From Branchiostoma belcheri (lineage: Eukaryota; Chordata; Leptocardii; Amphioxiformes; Branchiostomatidae): a stretch of 64,000 nt of DNA. The translations under genes and the position numbers were made by a program. Every line of letters starts with the position of its first letter. The first letter of the stretch is position 1. The stretch lies in the NCBI RefSeq assembly GCF_001625305.1, contig NW_017804509.1, forward strand, positions 677,354-741,353, in the 5' to 3' direction. The notes below the pieces were generated by a model, which saw nothing but the letters and a program-made list of their open reading frames with translations, searched no databases and had not been told where the DNA came from. Positions 44,201 to 56,200 of the stretch are shown here, in pieces.

Positions 44201-47200
44201 TGTAGGGTTACTATTATGTGCATGTATGCTGATATTCTTGACAATTCATTTGACATTTAAGAGTCAAAAGGTAGTCTTGTTTTATGATATAATGTTTATG
44301 AATTTCTGCAGGGGGAGAATCGTCACTCCCAGAGTTCCTCTGGAAGCGCGTACGAGCTTCTCTCCGAAGCAACGTCGGGGCAGCCGCGACGCAGCCTCGT
44401 GTTCAAGTTTGATCAATCCCAGTCCCCGGTTTCGGAGAAGGGCGGCACCACCCCGCTCAGCCCCACCGGTTACAACCAGCCGCCGACGCCCGACCACCCA
44501 CCACCGTCCGCTAACACCGCTGAGAACACCATCCACCAGAGGTTATTATAATAATTATGTTTCCCGAAGGAAAACATGTTGTTTTTGCTCAGTTTCTTCC
44601 TCTTCTTCTTCTCCAAACAGTGACCTCTGACCTGGCCAATGGCCTCATTTGTTGACGTCTGTTACCATATTAACTGGTGTTGGGTTACATAATGTTGCAA
44701 TTTCATAGTAGGCGTTTTTTTCTGTCACCATATACATGTATATGAATGTGTTAACTTTGAGTAAGAATTAACAGAACAGACCATATCCGAAGGTAAACAT
44801 TATGCATTTGCTTTGCAAATGTTACTTTTCTAGTGCTTTGCTCTGTTTCCTCTTCTTCTGATGATGATCAAAACCAATAAGGTCAATGACCTGAACCAGA
44901 TGTCTGTCACCATGGTAACTGGTGTTGGGTTACATCATGTTGCAATTTTATGTCTAGAGTTTGTTCAGGAGTCCTTTTCTTGTTTTGCAGGTTTTTCCCT
45001 GTTCCACCATCTTCTGGACAGGCCAGGACTGCCCAGACAGTAGATGGGCACAGGGATATTCACACACAGGGCAGCTATGAACCGGCAGATGTGTCAGACA
45101 GCAGGCACGAGGATTCAGTCGCAATGGGCAGCAGGGAAATAACGGAGGGAAAACTTGAAAGTCAGGCGTTAGACAGGCATGAGAATATAGGTGAAAAGGA
45201 CACCCTAGCGTTGCCTGAAGTGAGCCCGGTGTGGAAAAGGCTCTCACAGGAAGAGGCCAAGCAGAAACTAAAGGAAACACTCGCAAAGAAGCAGGCACAG
45301 AAAGCAGCAGACAGCCTCGAGAAGACAGCTGATGATGCAGTGGAAAATTTGGAGGAAGAGAAGCAGAGTTTGGATTCTGTTCAGGAGAATTCTTTGACAC
45401 AAATTCCTGAGGAAGTTTCAACCAATCAGGGATCTCCCAGGAGGGAGGCTGTTCCGGCGAGCGGGCTTACTCCCTCCGACCTGAGCTCAGCCAGTTCGTC
45501 CACGAGTTACGAGAACATCCCGGGACAGCAGTGGGACAGCACCAGCGAGTCAGCTTCCTCAAGGTCGGGCTCAAGGTCGGAGACGGCAGAAAACTTGGCC
45601 GAACTCTCCAGGACTACAGAACACTTCGACGGCAGCAAAGTCGCCGATGAAAAGAACGTAATCAGCCTCCAGATAACGAGAGTAGGGTCGAACGCCGAGA
45701 GCGACAGGTCGGAGGCGGAAGGTCATGTCGTAGGTCTTAGGTTATCTGAAGGTGAGCTGCAGGACACGACCTTGACCGACCTGACCAGCGTGACCAGCAT
45801 GGACAGCCTCAGCGCATTGTCCAGCCCTGCGGAGGATGCTGGGAAGAGTGTGGAGCATGCTGGGAAGAGTGCAGAGCATGCTGGGAAAAATGCAGAGCAT
45901 GTTGGGAAGAGTGCAGAGCATGCTGGGAAGGACATGGAGCATGCTGGGAAGGGCCCAGAGCATGCTGGGAAGAGCGTGTCGACCTCCGTGCACATGGAGA
46001 AGACGCTGGTGGTGGAGTACCGGCCGGAGTCGGCGGAGATCGTCAGGAGACGGGGAGCGGGCGGCTCCGAGGGGGAGATCTCGCCGGCCAGCACGGAGAA
46101 ACTGCTGCTGGACCTACAGCCCTTCGCTGGTAAGGATTGTCATAGTATTACATATGTATCCAAGTATTATAAGACCTAGGAAAAATTGTTGTGTTTCCTG
46201 TTTCAGTGCTGAAAAAATTAGAGCTGGTAGGTTCAGGGATTGTCTCTTTTATGCTGTTTTTTTCTTTAGACTTTGGCAATCTCAAAGGATATGAGCTTAT
46301 ACAAGTAGAACAAAGTAGAACTTGCATGAAAACTTTTATACATTTCCAGGGTCGGTCTGGAAACAGGAAACACATTTTTTTCCCTTGGCCTAATGGCTAA
46401 AAGCTAGAGCGAGAGGAATGGTCTTGTGTTCAGTGTCTATCATAGGATGGGAGCGTGTTTTCTATGTTGATTCAACTACAAAATGTACTACAACTACATC
46501 ATGTAGTTCTAGACCACTCTTTGCTGTAACTGATTTTGATCGTAATATCTTCAGCTTTGCTGCCAAAATCTTACATCAAGTCCTGTCAGCTTGCTTATGC
46601 ATCTTGTGACCCTTTTTCTAAAGCAAATAGTAAACATAATTATTTTATGTGTGTGACAGTCATGTACTCAAAGATGTGTCTCTTTCACCTCCATCATTAT
46701 CTTGTAAACAACAAATCCAGGAGGAAAGGAGTGTAAGTATTAGTTACCCTATTACTTCTCTCTTACTCATTTACTCTCTTACTAACCTCTCACTGACTCT
46801 GAGGGCCTGTAAGTTATCTGCCTTGTTGTTGAGTGTATTGTAAACTGAATATTTAGCTGAGATTCAAACCCTAAAATAAGAATTCAGTCATCACTTTCTA
46901 CATCAATCAAGTGAGTCTGTGTGAGTGTAGATGTTCCCCCTACATTTTCTTTTGTTTTTCTTCTCGTTCAGCGTTCAACAACAAGCAAGTAAAATTTGTC
47001 TGACCTTCGGTAAACTTTTTTGTGACCAGGGAAGCCGAAAGTCTTTGTATGCGATGTTTGTCTGAAGTCATGAGTGTGACAGTAAACATCACAGGATGGC
47101 CAATTACTGGGGAAAACCAACTGTCTAGATCTGTCATTCAGACTGCCCTTTTTTTTAGCAGCAAACAGACAAACATGCTGAACAAAAGTGTGTACATGTA

Positions 47201-50200
47201 GATGGTAACTTCTTGTACTTGTCATGAGTAGGTCTTCTCAGCTTTGTGAGTGGCCTGTATCAAATTCAGTCCTTCGTCTACACAGCAGGGGTCTCCCCAG
47301 AAATTCTTAGGGGAGAGGTGCTCCCTAATCAACTGAGGAAAAATCAGCAAAATTTCATGAAAATACTATAGAAAATCCTAAATTTGAACATTTTGGGAGA
47401 GGTGCTAGGATTTTGTAGAGAGGGGGAGCACCTTCATTGCTTGGGGAAAGCCCTGCACAGCATCCTGCACCATACTTGGCAGTTGTGGACGATTTTCTTC
47501 ATAAATAAGTCCTCTAGAGTTAGACTGGGTTGGTGCATGATCATCCTGGCATCCTCTAGTATGTATGCCAGCCAGGTTTTCCTCAGGTCTTCTTTTACTA
47601 AGTTTTAGATCTTTTCCCATCATGGTAGGTAACTAAGCCTTTCATAATGTGTTACTTTTACTTTTTCTCCCCAGCTCTCTGCCACGGGTCCAACCCGAAG
47701 ACCCAGAGCCGAGTGTCGTCCATCCTGTATGAGTCTGTGCTAAAACAGGAGATGGAGAACGAAGGTAAGATGTAGAAAGATTTGTTTTGTTTTATTCAAG
47801 ACTAAGCAATGACGTTAGTATAAACCGTTTTTGTAGGCTTGTCTCTGTGAGTGTGTATGTGTGTGTGTGTGTGTGCGTATGTGTGTGTGTGTGTGTGAGT
47901 GTTTGTGTGTGTGTGTGTGCGTGTGTGTGTGCGTATATATGTGTGTGTGTGAGTTGGCGATGTGTGTACCCATGTGTATGTGTGTGTGTTTGAGTCACAG
48001 TTTCATGTGCTAGCCTGGCGTCCAGCCTTGGTAGCTTTAGTCTGCTCATCACTACAAATTCCCACCGTCCCTTGTTACACCAAGGATTTGAATCAGAGGC
48101 AACGTCCCCAGAGGTTTCTGACACCGCGAGTTCCACATCTGACGTGTCCCCGTTCCCCTCTTCGAGCCCAACATCTCCCAGTAACATGGTGGACAGCACA
48201 GTATTTTCAATCTTCATAAAATCATTTTTCCTTCACCCTTTATCCTGCAAAGGCTTTGAATCGGAGCCGACGTCACCGGAGGTTTCTGACACCGCGAGCT
48301 CAACCTCGGACGCCTCCCCGTTCCCCTCTCCAAGCCCGACCTCTCCCAGCATGCCTGACTTCGATGCCATCATTACGGAGACGGCGGAACACAACGTGGG
48401 CAGCAACGGCGGCAGGGAGCGCGAGGACTCTGGCTTCGAACAACCAGTCGACGAAACTGCAGAATGGGATCAGGTAGGACATTTGGGGTCCTTTCAAACT
48501 CTCCTAGCAGTATAATGTTTTCAGTTTGTCTTCATGGTACCAAAATTTCACAGTCTGAGGAAAATGGACAATGTTAACAGAACTTACATGTAGTTTTCAT
48601 GGTGAGGGGGCTGAAAGACAAATGATTTGATAGCCATGATGATAAGTTCACAGTACAGATTGTCCTTGTGTCCTTGAAACTTTAACTTCTTTCTTCAATC
48701 TATCTCAGTATGTGGACCAACTAGCTATAGGACTATCCTTTGAATTTAGCAGTTCAATCAATCAATCAATCAATCAATGATAGCAATTTTTTAAGTAGCA
48801 GTTCGACCAACGAGAGATTACTTTCACAAGAGCATTGCATTTTTATGTTTCTTACTTAAGTTTGCATTTCTTATGTTTTACATCATAAGCTGACCTGATC
48901 TTGAACTATGTTTCTCCCCAGATTGCTAACATCATGTCTTCGTTTGGTGGAGGTCTGGTGAGGGAGTCTGTTTACACAGCCAAGCTGGAGGGAAACTTCC
49001 AACAGCTCATCAGAGGTGAGCACTTTTGTGCACCCAAAATTGGAGCTTCGCACCTGATTTTTGAATGGGGCACCTAGATGTTAGTGTAGCATTACCTAGT
49101 ACATAAAGTTACTACATACATTAGTAACCAGCATGTTCTTACTCTCAACAGTCAAGCATACTAGAACTTAATTGAGAGTCATTTTCTGTGGTTCTGCCTC
49201 CATGCAGCAGCTGTTAGAGATACCTGTACATGTGTACAATGTAATGTACACGCAATACTATATAAACTAAAGAAAGGCATTTCAGTAACTAAGTTCGTTA
49301 GAGATGCGTTTCTGCGTTCCCACCTCCCTGCAAGTGTTTCCAACCCCAGCACAGTTGGTAAGTTTGAGTTAGGGTTTAGTAAGTATGTCATGCAGAAATA
49401 CATTCATTGAACGTGGAATACATTAAGTGAATGCAAAGTACATTCAGTGAATGATAGAATTTCTGTTTTTAGTTGAGATTGAACATGTTTGTGTACAATG
49501 TAAGTTGAACTCAATTGAGATACAATTTTTGTTCCCTGCAGGTGTCTCCACCCCCAGCACAGTGGGAGAGTGGTTACAGCAGCTGGACCTGCAGCAGTAC
49601 GAAAACGTCTTCATCAGTCACGGCTTCGACAGCCTCAAGTTCATGGTCAGTATTATCTAGTACATAGATTACAACACAGTGTATCAGTTAGGCACCAGCC
49701 TGACTGCATGCTGGAATGAGGGTGATGCAGAATACATCATTACCGATACAATAGCTCATAAAGTAGAGTGCTCGCTTCGTAACTGGGAGGTTGTGAGTTC
49801 AAACCCCGGCCGGGTTATACCAAGGACTTGTACATACTGCATTCTCTGCTTAGCACTCAACATCTATGAAAGAGTATGGGAAGGGCAACCCCCCCTTCTG
49901 TAATGCTTTTACAATTGTGTGGACCAAGGGCTACAGAAATGGAGATGAGCACCACCCCTATGCTCTGCACAGAGTGGAAAGGGACCTTTTTTTATTGAGG
50001 TGTTAAATCTTGTTTCCCCAGGGAGGCAGTATTTTGGAGGACCAGGACCTGTTGGAGATGGGTGTGGTGGACCTGTCCCATCGGGAGTCCCTCCTCTCTG
50101 CCACCCAGTCCCTCCCCACACTGCTGCCACTGGGGGAGGGCGAGCACCACTCACCCATTCCCGAGTCCATCGAGGAATGGCTGGAGTCCCTGGAGCTGGG

Positions 50201-53200
50201 AGACTATGCCGAGTGTTTTGCCAAACATGGCGTGATCTCCATGGACAGGGTCCGCAAAATGTGGGAGGTAGAGCTGAATGTAAGTCTGAGCGAAGAAACT
50301 TTTGTTTGGTATAATTAGTACATACCCCAAAGGGTGAGGCGAACCTACATTAGCCATGTGTGAACTAATCTCAAAGAGTTATGAAATAATCTGAGTCCGG
50401 AATCCCTGATTCCCGAGTCCATAGAGGAGTGGCTGGAGTCCCTGGAGCTGGGAGACTATGCCGAGTGTTTCGCCAAACATGGTGTGATCTCCATGGACAG
50501 GGTCCGCAAAATGTGGGAGGTAGAGCTGAATGTAAGCGGAAAATCTTAACTACTTGAATGTGTTTTTTTTGTTTGCACATATCCTTCTCAATGTGATAAC
50601 AACCTAATATCTGTGCTAAAGAGCAAGGAGTCAGCCTACAAAAGCTGTGTGACATACAATGTAATCCCAAACAAATTCTTAAGAACAAATTCTATCATGT
50701 TGTCTGAGACTTGTCCAATGTACATAAGGGTATCATTGCTCTGTGAAGTACTGAACCGTGTCATTTAACTGTGGTGAATCTCACTTATATTAACTAAAGG
50801 TGAATATTTGAAATACTAAGATTGTTTCTCTGTTAATCGACATGAGACTGTTCTTTGTAGAAGCAATTAGAGGACTAAACTGGAACTATAACAGGGTCGA
50901 AACCTGGCATACTTTTATGACTCTTTGAAGGAAACCAAGAGTGTTTTTTTCATATTACAGGTGCTTGAGATCACCACGTTGGGCCACAGGAAGAGAATCC
51001 TGGCGTCTATCGGAGAGCGAGAACGGGACGAGATGCCGGAGGAAATGTCACCAGAGGAGACTGCGGTAAATTTCCTGTCCAAAGCTTCTGCAGGGCTCAA
51101 TATTCATTTTTCATTGGGAATAGTGTGCCGTCTGTGTGGTGTAGTGGTAGAGCATCCGACTGTCAAGCAAGGAGACCCAGGGTTGGACCCAGAATTGTCC
51201 GGACATGCACCCAGACGTTGTGCCCTTGGGAAAGGCACTTAACACGCATTTCCCCCCTCAGTTAGAGGTTACTGGGCCCTAGTAGGGTTTGGTTTGGCGT
51301 CAGGAAGGGCATCCAGTCGTAAAAATCTTGCTTAAAAAAAGACTTGCATTTGTCTAACCCCCGTTTTGGGGAAAATGATGTTAAAATTAGATAAAAATTT
51401 AAAAAAAGTATTTTTACCACCTTGCAGGTGTGGAGCACCAGTCCTCTGTCTAAGACGGCGGCCGAGTCTCTCCCCTCCCCCGAGCCCTCCCCTATCGAGG
51501 AGGTGGACCTGTTTAAGGACTACACAAACGTCAAGTCCAAGTACCAGCCGGCCGTTCCACCCAGGCCAACATCTGCAGGGAACACTTCACCCCGGTCTGC
51601 CGGGAACTCGTCGCCCCGGCCTCCTATACCTCCAAAACCTGCCAGGAAACAGGTCAGGACAGTTCAGAATCTGTATCTGTATGGCTCGGGTATAACTGCC
51701 ATTTGTATAGCCGGTGTAACACACCAGCTATACAGATAAGGCCTGTTCTGTATTTGTATGGCTGGTATAATTGCCCTGTGGCGTAACACACCAGCTAAAC
51801 AGGTTAGGCTAGATCTGTATTTTGTATACAATGTCATGTACACACGATGGTCCGGTTGCTAGCCTTTTGTCCGCGTTGCTATGGCTGAGTGCGCCGCCCA
51901 CTCACCGCGGGGTGCCTCCAGCTCGCCTGTACCCAGGCACTATACACAAGTAAACACTGCAAATATCTCTCAAAATAACGCATGATCGGAATATCATGTC
52001 GAGAAACTTCAGTAAGAATCGAAAAGAAGACAGGTAGACTTTTTGAATAAGAAGAAGTAAAAACGTGACAGCAAATTACAGCGTTCAAAAAGTCCTTCTT
52101 ACGCTAGTGTTTAGTTCCGGCAACTTTTAGCAATTGAACTTTGAACCTTGTGACCTTTCTAATAAGGATTTTTTTCCAATTTACGCACTAAACATTAGTT
52201 GAAGTCCTACTCTATAATCTCACCAATAATTTTTTAATTCTATGGTATTAAACTCGATGTCTGCAAAATCTAAGATCATTTACGTAAATTTCGGGGTAGA
52301 TTTCGGCCTAGATTGGGGTATAATTCCCGTGAGCCTCCATAGAACAACAAGAACGCGTCATCAAGATGGCGGCGGGACTGTGCCCTTTCGATTTTTGGTG
52401 TTTTCGTGAAAAAATCCTTATTAGATCAAAAGTTATGGGCCAAAATATTACATGTACCCTTTACTCAGAGCTTTCACGTGGAAGTAAGACTTTGTTTTCA
52501 GCTATAATCAGCTACGCCGGCGTCCCTCAAAGAGACTGATTATCGGGCTTCATTGTTCTCGAGTGCAGTTACATGCAAATCCTGTCCGGACCGCTATTGT
52601 TTTCCAAGCTTGAGATCGAGAGGCGCGGCAGTTTTAAAAGTGAGAATTGACCAAAAATCTGTTCCGACCAGAAGGTTGTGGGTTTTGGGCGGTCTAAAAA
52701 TCTTGACGTCGTAGAAGGGATTGAAACGATGTTGCTAGTATCGCGGTTTAGAAATTACTCAAGTATCGCGGTTGGGGAAAAATTATGGGCAAGCTCACGG
52801 CACTAGATTTTAGCGAACACGGCTAGTGCATTTTAAAAAAACGATAGACGATAAACAAGGACAAGAACAACAACAGCAATTAAAAATACATAGAAAAACA
52901 AAAAAGAAAATGTCGACAGTTTACGGGCAAGACCAAATATAAATACCAAAATAAATTGGGACTTCATGGGCAAAAAGTCCGTAATAGTGTCACGCACCGC
53001 GTGCCGTCGCCAGCAAGCTACCCTAGATGCCAAACTAGTATCGGGCCGTTAGCCTTTTTCCTTCGGCAGCCGAGAGCCCTTCGCCCGCCTGCCTAAATTA
53101 CCGCTACGGGGGAGTTGAGCCCGATGGCCAGCCAAACTCCCCCCGGGCTAGACTCCCCCGTAGCGGTAATTTACACCAGCGGGCGAAGGGTTTTGCCGCC

Positions 53201-56200
53201 CGGACAGCGAGTTTGGATTCCAGGGTACCAGCAAGCCCCTGCATGCACGCCAAGTTTTTTCAATTTTGGGGCGCCCGTGGACCAGCTTACAGCCAAGCCC
53301 GGCGTCATCGCCCGCCCTTGGATAGGGGTAAATACCATCCAGGACGCAATCAAGAAAGACATACAGACACCATAGCTTTCGATTCTAACGTTTGATCGTA
53401 TTTTTGGCGCAAATGTTGACTCGAATGCTTTCAAAATTGTGGCGGCATTTTGTTCCTTTCTTTGACTATGCCTGCAAATTATTTGTTTCCGAATTTCCGT
53501 TCCGTCTTACAGCCGTAGCACACTAACGCTTTACATTTTGAAGTACACATGCCACTAAACTTTCGACTGAACCTTTACCCCGGAATATAACAAATTTATG
53601 TCGCATTTCTCGTAGCCGTAAGTCGTTTGTAAAGCTGTAAGTGTAACTTCATGAGTATGTGTTTCCGGGCGGCCATTTTGTTTCTTTTCTGGACGCTTGG
53701 AATTGGATGACGCTGGCTTTAGTAAGTCTCATTTTTTTCGATATTGTCTCCTAGTTGCACAAGATGAACGCCTTGCTGTGTCTGTAGATTTATAGATATC
53801 TTCTAAGCCGTAATTATGAGCTAATATTCATAAAAGCCATAGTGTAAACAAGCCGTGAAAGTTCAAAGCGTAGCAGTGACGCCATTGCTTTATGCTAGCG
53901 CTTTTTCCTGCTTGCGGTATGTTTATGCACGGCATTTGTACAAAAAACAAATACTTTTTGTACAATAAATTTTTATTTTTTGATGACCACCAGTGTATTA
54001 ACACTGGTCATCTCAATTTAGGAAAGTCACTGGCCATTTGGAATGTCAAGTAAAAATTAACATTTTGCATTCAAGTTTCACATCAGTGCGCAGGTCTTGG
54101 TGTAAGGAGTATAGTGATATGAAAATTATTGTTCTGCAGTATTCATAACTTTAGATATCATTTATAGAAAATGCAAGCAGACCGGCGGGTTTTTCAGCAC
54201 CCCGATGGGGCTAACAGCTACCCCGTCAGGACCAAATGACAGCACCGCCGGTGTAAAGTACTCACCCCGTCGGTGTAAAGTACTCACCCCATCGGGGTGA
54301 CACTGTCATAATCACTAAACCCGACGGGGTAATGTCACCCCGTCGGTGTGACAGTTCTGGTCAAAGAAGTGCAAAATCCCAAAACAAAGCGCATGGAAGG
54401 TGTGAATTGATCAATCTATACACACCGTCGGGGCCAAGTTTACCCCTTCGGGGTGAGGTCCAACCCCGTCGGGGTGAGCTCAGACAGTCATCCAATCCAA
54501 TTGATGTGCAAAAGCGACATTACCAGGACAAAGAATAAGCATGGAGAGCACAATCCACACTCTTCTATTTGCCCCTTTCAGCCAAGTATAAGGGTCACAA
54601 AAAAGAAAGATTCCAGAGAGCTTACAAACACATACTCACATACTCCAAAGCTGATGTCTAATAGAATTTTACCATGATCAATATTGACTGAAGGAGGCCA
54701 TATAAAATAATACTTAAATTTATTTCCTTCTATTTGTAACAATTGAGATCACACAGGTCTTGCAAATAAATTGATCAAGTTCCTCAATTGCTATTACACT
54801 GGTCACAATATTCAGGGATCAAAATTAACGGCTAATAGCAGCTGAAAACAGTCAGTCATTCTTGTGTTTATTGCCCACAAATTTTCATATGGTCATAATG
54901 GTGTCATTTAATGAGCAAAATGCCTTAGCTGGTCAAGAATGGGAGCAGTCTCTAATAATTGTCACAAAAAAGGGAGGTTCACTCTTTAACCTCCTTTGTC
55001 TGAGTGGAAGGAAGCCCTTTGTTATAATGTCTGTCATTCAAAATACACACTGCAAGCAGTGCAAATCAGGACTCACTATAATTCTTCTCAGATATTTAGA
55101 GGCATCATGATAAGAAATATGTTGTGAAACTAGGAAGTTGGGACATACATTTTGAACCCTCAAGGTACCACCAGGTGCAGAGTAATTTTTTGTGAGGATG
55201 TCATGAATGGTCTAACCAAGGAGCTTTATAAAGCTTGGTGTGACAATAACTTGCTGAGAAACTTCACTACCAAAAATGCTTTTTCTTGTTTTTCTTTCTT
55301 CTTTCTTGTACAAGAAAATGCATCCCATAGCAAGAAAATTATTCTTTGAACAAGAAATTTAAGAATCCCCATAGCAAGAAAATGCAAGAAACAAATGTGT
55401 TTCTTGTTTTTCTTGCTGAAGCAAGAAAACGATTCTGTCCACAAGAAAATATTTCTTGAACTAAGAGCTAACTGTTCTTGAAGCAAGAAAACCATTCTAT
55501 ACACAAGGAAAAATTTCTTGTAGCAGAAAAAAAAGATTGTAAATTTTCTTAAAATTCTAAAAATTCTTAAGATTCTTGTTGGTGAGCATCATTGTAGAAA
55601 TATTTTCTTTCCTTTAGAAAAAAGGAGAATAAAATTCTTTGTGTAAGAATCAACATACCAAATCTTTCAAGAATGTTTCAAGAAAATATTTCTCAACATA
55701 AGAAAAATAAGAAAAAAAATTTTTGGTAGTGTTGACATTGTGTGTATTTTGTCCCATTGTTCTGCCTTGGTAGACAAGTTAATTGGCGGCATTGTTTACT
55801 TATTGAGACTGTTTACAGCAAAAGGAGCTTTCATCAACATTAATGAATGCAGCCACTTTGTAGGTAGAAACACAAGTGGCCTACAAAATAGTCTACTGAT
55901 CATGAGTACATCCTACAATGATCATATTTCATGGCCTGTTGGAGAAATACTTGAATGATGTGTTTTAGTTTACTGTACTACTACTAAACAGTCAAAATGT
56001 ACTTCAGAAGGGGAGAAATGGCACTTTGGGTGGGTGGGAACATTTTGTCGCATGGTCTGTTCCATTTGCTGTAGCATGGTAGAAAGACAAGGCTGTTACT
56101 ATTGGCCTAAGAAGAGACCATCGGCTACCCAATAATGGTCACCCCGTTGGGCTTGAATGTTTACAGCCTTGTCACAGTAGGATCTGCTTGGAGATTATAG

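Noticed and set aside
49308-49365. Similarity of ctgcaagtgtttccaaccccagcacagtt to the start of ANKS1 SAM1 exon 14 (ctgcaggtgtctccacccccagcacagt), suggesting another exon-edge copy
   Set aside because: The surrounding frame reads as a LINE C-terminus with a stop and no SAM continuation. I keep it as LINE, though an alignment could reopen the question.
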